Shown here: positions 6,139-11,291 of the stretch, in pieces
How positions within the stretch are numbered: position 1 is the stretch's first letter
How the letters are laid out: every line of letters starts with the position of its first letter
Origin: Bacteroidota bacterium
GTDB lineage: Bacteria; Bacteroidota; Bacteroidia; Chitinophagales; Chitinophagaceae
Assembly: GCA_023386395.1 (NCBI GenBank)
Contig: JAEWJV010000156.1
Coordinates: forward strand, 1 to 11,291
Reading direction: 5' to 3'
Length of the DNA: 11,291 nucleotides
Position numbers and translations under genes: made by a program
Notes under the pieces: generated by a model
Told to the model about the DNA's origin: nothing
Seen by the model: only the letters and a program-made list of their open reading frames with translations
Database searches by the model: none

Positions 6139-6471
6139 TTTTTTAGATCTATAAAACTGGTGTGTCTGCTTAGCGGGCACGCAACATTGAAGAAAACGGA
6201 GATTAGCGGCAGGGGTTTGCCAACCGTTGGTTTTCCGCTTCAGGCATATTATGAAGCAAACGGCAATTAGCGGCAGGGCATATAATGCATTGTGAACTGC
6301 TGGCACTAGCCGACAGAAGCCGTGCGGGATGTTTAGCTTAAACGCGCGTATCAGCATTTAAATGAACTGCGCGTGTACGGCTATGTTCAATATGCGCCTT
6401 CATCGAACCCGCAGTTGGCCGATGTTTTTGAGCAGGTGGTAATGATTTTTAGGTGTATAAAATTGGTAGTT
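6139..6471 (+). pseudogene. Degenerate repeated remnants of the winged-helix gene
   Basis: No intact gene lies here, but at least three stretches repeat the neighbouring gene. Positions 6184-6213 (ATTGAAGAAAACGGAGATTA) and 6244-6300 (ATGAAGCAAACGGCAATTAG, then GGCATATAATGCAT and GTGAACTGC) match its recognition-helix codons near 6005-6060. Positions 6340-6470 match its 3' end and the bases after its stop. The last copy still reads KRAYQHLNELRVYGYVQY and APSSNP, but a stop (6334-6336) precedes it and the usual end (VGSRVFLNRL) is lost. The first two copies share changes absent from the intact gene (AACGG, GCGGCAGGG), so they derive from one another or a common intermediate. The region looks like decayed paralogues created by tandem duplication. 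Confidence 0.65.
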
Positions 6472-6753
6472 ATGGCGACAATTTATTTTCCTACAGAACT
6501 TGATTTTAAAAGATGGATTAATGAAGCGCTGCGTGAACATTTGGCAGCAACCCTGGCTACGAACGTTCCTGCGGATAACCATGCGGAATTGCCGGTAAGC
6601 AGAAAAGAAATGGCGAGGCGGCTTAACATATCACTGGTTACCTTAACGGATTGGGTAAAGCGCGGGCTGCCTTCCCATAAATACAGGAACAGGGTTTATT
6701 TTCTCTATTCGGAAGTGATGGCGTATATCAGAGAAGGTAAGCAGGGGGCTTGA
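6472..6753 (+). CDS. HTH_17 / excisionase-like DNA-binding protein
   Basis: This 93-residue protein has a variable N-terminal helix region (residues 7-30) and then a MerR/excisionase-type helix-turn-helix at about 40-90: LPVSRKEMARRLNISLVTLTDWVKRGLP, followed by the strand segment YRNRVYFLYSEVMAYIREGK. This is the pattern of HTH_17 proteins that accompany integrated elements in Bacteroidota and act as excisionases or regulators of transfer and mobilisation. The open frame extends upstream to a GTG at 6373, but those codons belong to the degenerate copy of the previous gene, so the ATG at 6472 is the likely start. It is the last gene on this strand before the convergent gap. The exact role (excision or regulation) is inferred. 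Confidence 0.7.
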   Translation: MATIYFPTELDFKRWINEALREHLAATLATNVPADNHAELPVSRKEMARRLNISLVTLTDWVKRGLPSHKYRNRVYFLYSEVMAYIREGKQGA

Positions 6754-6770
6754 AATACCGGCCTGGTATT
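6754..6770 (+). terminator. Weak hairpin directly after the HTH_17 gene
   Basis: Immediately after the stop codon, AATACC (6754-6759) pairs with GGTATT (6765-6770) around a 5-base loop. Only a mixed AATGTTTG follows, so it would be a poor intrinsic terminator. The position fits the end of the transcript. Confidence 0.3.
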
Positions 6771-7065
6771 AATGTTTGAGCATGCAACGTTTTGCAGGTT
6801 TCTTTGTAGCAAGCTGGTGCTACAACACCCGCAAGCAGATCATACACTATACACTGGCGGCAAGTGGAACAATATCCATCGCATTTCAGGAAGGCTTTAA
6901 GTAGTTTACATATCCCAACGCTGGTTTAAGATAATTGATAATAATTTCCCTTGCGATGCATTGACTTAAGATTTTTAAATTTTTGCTGGATTGACAGGTG
7001 TTACTTAAGTAAACTGCATAATTAGTTACCGCTAACTCAGAAAATGAGTATTAAAAACAGTTGTC
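6771..7065. other. Non-coding convergent gap with several palindromes
   Basis: About 300 bases between converging genes show no convincing gene. They contain a perfect 8-bp hairpin, TTGTAGCA (6804-6811) with TGCTACAA (6818-6825), and a 12-bp palindrome, TTACTTAAGTAA (7001-7012). Two small dyads follow: AGTTA-CCGC-TAACT (7024-7037) and ACTCA-GAAAA-TGAGT (7035-7049). None is followed by a clear T-tract on either strand. The DNA turns AT-rich from about 6920. This could be the boundary between mobile-element DNA and host or cargo DNA, but I see no attachment-site repeat, because the other end of the element is not in the window. Confidence 0.4.
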
Positions 7066-8316
7066 TTAATCACCGCTTTCAAAATCGTAATCTTCTTTTT
7101 TAGGCCGGAGAAATGTAAACAACAAAGCAACTGCTATCGCAACAATTACAGCTAACCATGCAAAGCCATTTCCGAGTTTACCTGCATCGGATGATTTTCC
7201 TAAAACATCCGTAATAAAAGCACCGAAGAAAACACCTGTCATATTCATCAATCCATAAGCTGTAGCCCTGTGTTTTGATGAAATGAACTGACAAAGTATC
7301 GGCATATTATTACCATCAAACATTCCAAAGCCAACACCAAAACAAAAGCCGGCGGCAATAAAACCAACCAAGGAATTGCCAAAGCCCAACAATAACAGGG
7401 CAGGTATAGTGAGTATTAAGCCAATGCCGCTGGTAAATGTTCGTCCTCTTATATTTTTTCTCACCCACCAGTCAGACAATGCGCCACCACCTATAACACC
7501 AATAAATTGTGATACGGCAATTGTAATGGTTGCAATAGGTCCGGCCTGGGCCATAGAAATGTTTAAGTTTTGAGCAAGTAATGTTGGCAGCCAGTTTTTG
7601 GTGGCCCAGCTTGGCAAACTAGGTATAGCAAAATAAATAAGAATGATCCAGAAGGAAACATTAGTGAATAACGTTCTTAATGCAGCAAAAGGGCCTGATG
7701 ATTTTTTTATTGTTTCTTTTAATGGTATGATATCATCTTCTTTATGCTGTTTCTTTTTTAAAAACAATACCAGTATCAATGAGTAAATGATACCAACGAT
7801 TCCGAAAACATGAAATGTAATTTGCCATGAATGCGTCGCTGCAATGGTAGCGCCAAATCCGCCGAGCGCTGTTCCAACATATAAGCCTGTCATGTGAATA
7901 CCAATAGCAAGCGATCTTGTTTTGCCCTGGTGAAATTCAGTAATTAAAGCAAGTGCTGTTGGAAGATATAATGCTTCGCTAATACCCATTGTAGCACGCA
8001 GCCAATATAATTCATGATAAGATTTAGCATACCCCATTGCAAACGTAACAGCCGACCAAACAAACAGGCTGCCGATTATCACCCACTTCTTGCTAAACTT
8101 ATCTGCAATCAATCCTGCCACTGGGCTCATAAATCCATATATCCAGAGAAATATACCCATCAGGTAACCAAAGTTTTCTGCTGATTGTAGTTCGGTAATA
8201 GATGATTGCATAGCAGGCCGCATGGTAGCCAGCATTTGCCTGTCGAGATAATTTAATAAACCTACTATCCATAATAAACCTACAAGTACCCAGGGGTATT
8301 TTTTATTTGATGTCAT
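7066..8316 (-). CDS. MFS transporter, anion:cation symporter type
   Basis: This 416-residue integral membrane protein has about 12 predicted hydrophobic segments. NYLDRQMLATMRPAM at residues 22-36 is the typical first-helix signature of the ACS (anion:cation symporter) branch, which includes hexuronate, galactonate and other sugar-acid carriers. A motif-A-like loop, AGLIADKFSKKW (67-78), lies between helices 2 and 3, and a second copy, GGALSDWWVRKNIRGR, is in the other half. A charged central loop (KKKQHKEDD) separates the two six-helix bundles. It probably imports an acidic sugar or related organic anion with a proton or sodium ion across the inner membrane; the substrate is not determined by sequence. 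The ATG lies 41 bp after the esterase stop, so it is probably the third gene of the same transcript. Confidence 0.85.
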   Translation of the reverse strand: MTSNKKYPWVLVGLLWIVGLLNYLDRQMLATMRPAMQSSITELQSAENFGYLMGIFLWIYGFMSPVAGLIADKFSKKWVIIGSLFVWSAVTFAMGYAKSYHELYWLRATMGISEALYLPTALALITEFHQGKTRSLAIGIHMTGLYVGTALGGFGATIAATHSWQITFHVFGIVGIIYSLILVLFLKKKQHKEDDIIPLKETIKKSSGPFAALRTLFTNVSFWIILIYFAIPSLPSWATKNWLPTLLAQNLNISMAQAGPIATITIAVSQFIGVIGGGALSDWWVRKNIRGRTFTSGIGLILTIPALLLLGFGNSLVGFIAAGFCFGVGFGMFDGNNMPILCQFISSKHRATAYGLMNMTGVFFGAFITDVLGKSSDAGKLGNGFAWLAVIVAIAVALLFTFLRPKKEDYDFESGD

Positions 8317-8357
8317 GCAAGCATTTATTAATCGTGAAAAGTATAAGCCGTGAATAT

Positions 8358-9758
8358 TTATTTCCAGTCATCGGTTCTGAAAGGCGCTACAGGCAGGCCT
8401 TCTGTATTATATAAATTCCCTTCAATGAAATCAGTAAAGCAATATCTTATAGCAACAGGCTGATGCACATTCGTACTATGCACTTCAATAGTATTTTTAA
8501 CAATTTTGACAGTTGCAGGACGAAACACATGATCACTACCTGCTATCTCAAAGCCAACAATATCTTTATGATCCGACGTAAAACCATTTGGCGTGTTGGT
8601 AAAACTTACGGCAATGGTATCGTTTTGAGTTTTCATTTTCTCATAATACGGACTGTGGTATGCAATTCCTTTTATATGATAGGTGTTGCCCAAAGCCCAA
8701 TACAGCAGGCGGTTACTGATAGTTGTTTTATCCGGCGGATGTATAGTGAATTCATTTCCCTTATCAATGCTAACAGCCATGCCGCTGAATGAGATTTTTG
8801 ATGCTGCCTTTTGCTGAGCTTCTCTTAAATAAGGGACCGAATCTTTTTTAGCGCCATAATTCCAGGGTGCTATTTGCACATAATAAAATGAAAGACTATC
8901 CTGTTGCCAAAGCTTTCGCCATCCTTCCACCATTGATTTCATTAAGTCATCGTAACCTGTGGGATGCGGCACGTTTGTTTCACCCTGGTACCATAAAAAA
9001 CCTTTGATGGCATAACCTGCAATGGGGTTGATCATGCCATTGAATAAGCAGGTTGGTTTAAGCCGGTCAGCTTTGGCTGTATCATTGGGTTGTGGAACTG
9101 ATACATTCGTGAAAGGAGAGAGGCTTTCTTTATCCATCCATGCTTCAATGGGTGTTCCGCCCCAATTGGATTCAATAATGCCAACAGGTACTTTTAAAAT
9201 TGCCTGCAATCTTTTTGCAAACTGAAAACCAATAGCACTGAATGTTGAAGCAGTTTCCGGCGAAGAAACTTCCCAGCTTCCAATACAATTATTTTGGGGT
9301 GTATTTGATACGGCGCGCTGCACATGAAACAAACGTAAAGATGAATTGTTGGCTTCAGCGAGTATTTCATTTGAATTAAGTACAGGCTGGTTGTCATAAC
9401 CCTTCATTGGCATCTCCATATTCGACTGGCCGGAACAAACCCAAACCTCACCAATTAAGATATTATGAAGCCCTAAGGTTTTACCATCATTAAAAGTTAT
9501 AGTATATGGTCCGCCTGCTGCAGGTGTTTGAATAAAAGTTTTCCAATAACCGATGTCGTTTGATGTTGTAGTATAAGTGTGTTTATCCCAAGATGTAAGA
9601 ATCTTTATCGTTTTGTTGGTATTCGCTTTACCCCATATTGCAACCTTTGATTTTTGTTGCAGCACCATATTATCTCCAAATATGGATGGTAATTCTATAT
9701 TGGCCAATGCATTATAATATACTAAACAGGTAAGGCAGGAAATGATGATTTTTTTCAT
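8358..9758 (-). CDS. Secreted sialate O-acetylesterase-like SGNH hydrolase
   Basis: This 466-residue protein starts with a signal peptide (MKKIIISCLTCLVYYNALA) and an N-terminal beta-domain (IELPSIFGDNMVLQQ, then the VAIWGKA segment) typical of the family. The hydrolase core follows: EVWVCSGQSNMEMPM (104-118) with nucleophile Ser112, SNWGGTPIEAW (197-207), FLWYQGETN (254-262) and the C-terminal catalytic His340 in FTIHPPDK. Proteins of this family remove O-acetyl groups from sialic acids or other glycans, including xylan-type substrates, usually in the periplasm. The open frame continues upstream to 9944, overlapping the sulfatase; the ATG at 9758 is chosen because it opens the signal peptide and lies 34 bp after the sulfatase stop. 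Many relatives carry Asp two residues before the His; here it is Thr338. The true substrate is uncertain. Confidence 0.88.
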   Translation of the reverse strand: MKKIIISCLTCLVYYNALANIELPSIFGDNMVLQQKSKVAIWGKANTNKTIKILTSWDKHTYTTTSNDIGYWKTFIQTPAAGGPYTITFNDGKTLGLHNILIGEVWVCSGQSNMEMPMKGYDNQPVLNSNEILAEANNSSLRLFHVQRAVSNTPQNNCIGSWEVSSPETASTFSAIGFQFAKRLQAILKVPVGIIESNWGGTPIEAWMDKESLSPFTNVSVPQPNDTAKADRLKPTCLFNGMINPIAGYAIKGFLWYQGETNVPHPTGYDDLMKSMVEGWRKLWQQDSLSFYYVQIAPWNYGAKKDSVPYLREAQQKAASKISFSGMAVSIDKGNEFTIHPPDKTTISNRLLYWALGNTYHIKGIAYHSPYYEKMKTQNDTIAVSFTNTPNGFTSDHKDIVGFEIAGSDHVFRPATVKIVKNTIEVHSTNVHQPVAIRYCFTDFIEGNLYNTEGLPVAPFRTDDWK

Positions 9759-9792
9759 ACTGCGATATAGGTTAAAAATGATAGTATTGAAC

Positions 9793-11291
9793 TTAATTTG
9801 ATTTGTGTCTTTTAATATAATCGGCGAAATAATCAACATACTTCCATTTAAGGTTTTTATCTTTTGCATCATCCATATCTGGATGCTTTTTTTCAACTTC
9901 ATCAACTTCCGCAGTAAACTTTGAGAGCATCGTTTTATCGGCAAAAGGATTTGCCGTTTGTTTTTCCCAATTATTTAAAACGGTAATCAATTCATTTTTT
10001 ACTGATGCATATTTCGGATCATCAGAAAGGTTATCGAATTCATCCGGGTCTTTACTAAGGTTATATAATTCATATTCCGGCGGATGTTTCCATATTGCAT
10101 AAGCTTTCTTAACCTGCGCGTCCGATGCATCAATTTCTTCCTGGGTTGTGCCTGCTTCAAAGCCGTCCATTGTATGACCTGTATATATTTTTACACTTGG
10201 ATTTTCTCTTTCAGGAAGCAGGTTATGAATGAGTTTATATTGCTGATTACGCACACTGTTGCCCGGATAATAAGCAAATGGAAAGGGGCAACCTGTTTCA
10301 CTAAAAATATATTTGGTTGGATGTTCATTTTCTTGACCTATTAGAATTGATTTTAATGATTTGCCTGGTAAATTTTTTGGAATAGAAATATTCGCCGCGT
10401 CCAACATTGTAGGCACAAGATCAATGGTTGAGGTCATATCAGTAATGGTGCTTTGTTTACTCACACCCGGCCATTCAATAATTAAGGGTATGCGCAAGCC
10501 TGCTTCGTATAATGAAAATTTTCCCCTTGAAAATTCAGCACCATGATCGCCTAAATAAATAACCAGTGTATTCTTGCCTTTACCTTTCGATTTTAATTTA
10601 TCAAGAAGGTCGCCAATCAATTGATCAACACGTTCAACACTATTGTAATAATTGGCTGTCATTTGTTTTAAATGATTGCTGTTGGACCCAACAAAAGATG
10701 GTGGCGAAAAAATATCGTTACTGTCCAAAGGTTTTGCAGGCATGCCATCAACCTGCCGCTTCCAATTTGTATGTGCATCGGGATAATTCACCATAAGAAA
10801 GAACGGTTCACCAGATGCATTCATAAAACTATCTGCCAGTAATGCATATAAACCAAGATTTTTTCTTGCAAAATTGGAACCCTGCAATTGTGTGGACTTC
10901 GCCGGCCTGAAATCGAATGGCAGCGCAGATTCCGGATTCACATGTATTTTGCCAATACAACCTGTTCTATAACCTGCTTCTTTTAAATAAACCGGTAATG
11001 TTTTAATGCCATCATACATGCGAAAGTGATGCGTTGCCAAACCAACCTGGCCATTTTGATGTGGATATAGTCCTGTAAATAAAGTTGATCTTGAAGGACT
11101 GCACAATGCATAGGTAACAAAAGCATTCTGAAATTTCACACCCTGTTGTGCCAGCCTGTCTAAAAAAGGCGTTTGTAAATCTTTTGCGCCATAACATCCA
11201 AGATCGGGGCCGTTATCTTCTGATGTTATTAAAAGTATGTTTAGCTTTTTATTTTGTGCAGTTGCAACAAGCTGCATAGTAAATATTAATA
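9793..11291 (-). CDS. Sulfatase, heparan N-sulfatase-like (5' end beyond the window)
   Basis: At least 494 residues are visible, counted here from the ATG at 11277, but the frame stays open to the window edge (LIFT before that Met). The visible beginning, LIFTMQLVATAQ, looks like the end of a signal peptide, so the true start lies to the right. Cys59 in CSPSRSTLFTG is the formylglycine site of type I sulfatases. Other active-site candidates are SEDN (19-22), GKIH (109-112), DAH (167-169), GDHG (243-246) and Lys253. The runs YPHQNGQVGL, IGKIHVNPES and LPFDF resemble what I remember of N-sulfoglucosamine sulfohydrolase (SulfAtlas S1_8-like). Likely role: periplasmic desulfation of a glycan. It needs an anaerobic or aerobic maturase encoded elsewhere. 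It is the first visible gene of the minus-strand cluster. Confidence 0.9.
   Translation of the reverse strand, partial: LIFTMQLVATAQNKKLNILLITSEDNGPDLGCYGAKDLQTPFLDRLAQQGVKFQNAFVTYALCSPSRSTLFTGLYPHQNGQVGLATHHFRMYDGIKTLPVYLKEAGYRTGCIGKIHVNPESALPFDFRPAKSTQLQGSNFARKNLGLYALLADSFMNASGEPFFLMVNYPDAHTNWKRQVDGMPAKPLDSNDIFSPPSFVGSNSNHLKQMTANYYNSVERVDQLIGDLLDKLKSKGKGKNTLVIYLGDHGAEFSRGKFSLYEAGLRIPLIIEWPGVSKQSTITDMTSTIDLVPTMLDAANISIPKNLPGKSLKSILIGQENEHPTKYIFSETGCPFPFAYYPGNSVRNQQYKLIHNLLPERENPSVKIYTGHTMDGFEAGTTQEEIDASDAQVKKAYAIWKHPPEYELYNLSKDPDEFDNLSDDPKYASVKNELITVLNNWEKQTANPFADKTMLSKFTAEVDEVEKKHPDMDDAKDKNLKWKYVDYFADYIKRHKSN

Noticed and set aside
6456..6465. Bacteroidota -7 type promoter box before the HTH_17 gene
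   Set aside because: TAAAATTG is close to TAnnTTTG but no correctly spaced -33 TTTG is present and it lies too near the ATG.
6373..6471. GTG-initiated N-terminal extension of the HTH_17 gene
   Set aside because: These codons are the decayed copy of the winged-helix gene (YGYVQYAPSSNP), so the in-frame fusion looks accidental.
6804..6825. 8-bp hairpin as an intrinsic terminator
   Set aside because: The stem is perfect but no T-tract follows on either strand; kept only as a palindrome in the gap.
7035..7049. Terminator for the MFS gene
   Set aside because: The stem is only 5 bp and no T-run follows on the minus strand.
9759..9944. 62-codon upstream extension of the esterase frame
   Set aside because: It overlaps the sulfatase 3' end, has no family-like content, and the ATG at 9758 opens a clear signal peptide.
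1..11291. tRNA, rRNA or integrase gene marking an element end
   Set aside because: None could be recognised on either strand in the window.

Overview
The window looks like Bacteroidota DNA, probably of the Chitinophagaceae or a related family. The reasons are a traJ-K-L-M-N block of the Bacteroidetes conjugative-transposon type (the CTnDOT-like type IV secretion apparatus), start codons mostly without Shine-Dalgarno sequences, and a sulfatase/esterase/MFS gene set typical of glycan-degrading members of the phylum. The genus is inference. Functions are read from the sequence and from memory of the families; no search was run.

Positions 1-3616 (+ strand) hold the right-hand part of a transfer operon: the 3' end of traJ (cut by the window edge), traK, a small membrane protein in the traL position, traM and traN. 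Genes are packed tightly, with ATGA overlaps at three junctions that suggest translational coupling. TraK, TraM and TraN are usually compared with VirB8, VirB10 and VirB9. A short REP-like palindrome sits at the end of traM. Positions 3613-5634 hold two accessory genes that appear to be diverged tandem paralogues. The first has an extra N-terminal domain. The second has an imperfect tryptophan-containing repeat array inserted in the middle of the shared core. Both end in a Lys/Arg-rich tail, and the tail of the second is duplicated, stop codons included, just downstream.

Positions 5635-6753 hold a small regulatory module. A 94-residue winged-helix-like protein is preceded by a hairpin and a 15-codon leader frame. 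It is followed by about 330 bp of degenerate copies of its own 3' half, and then by an excisionase-like HTH_17 protein whose upstream DNA derives from the last copy. Positions 6754-7065 are a non-coding, AT-rich convergent gap with several short palindromes; the transfer-type DNA appears to end here.

Positions 7066-11291 (- strand, visibly more AT-rich) hold three genes read right to left with gaps of 34 and 41 bp, probably an operon: a sulfatase resembling heparan N-sulfatase (its 5' end lies beyond the window), a secreted SGNH-type sialate O-acetylesterase-like protein, and an MFS organic-anion or sugar-acid symporter. A plausible reading is desulfation and deacetylation of a host or algal glycan in the periplasm, followed by uptake of a product across the inner membrane. 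The sequence does not show whether these genes are cargo of the conjugative element or chromosomal flank.
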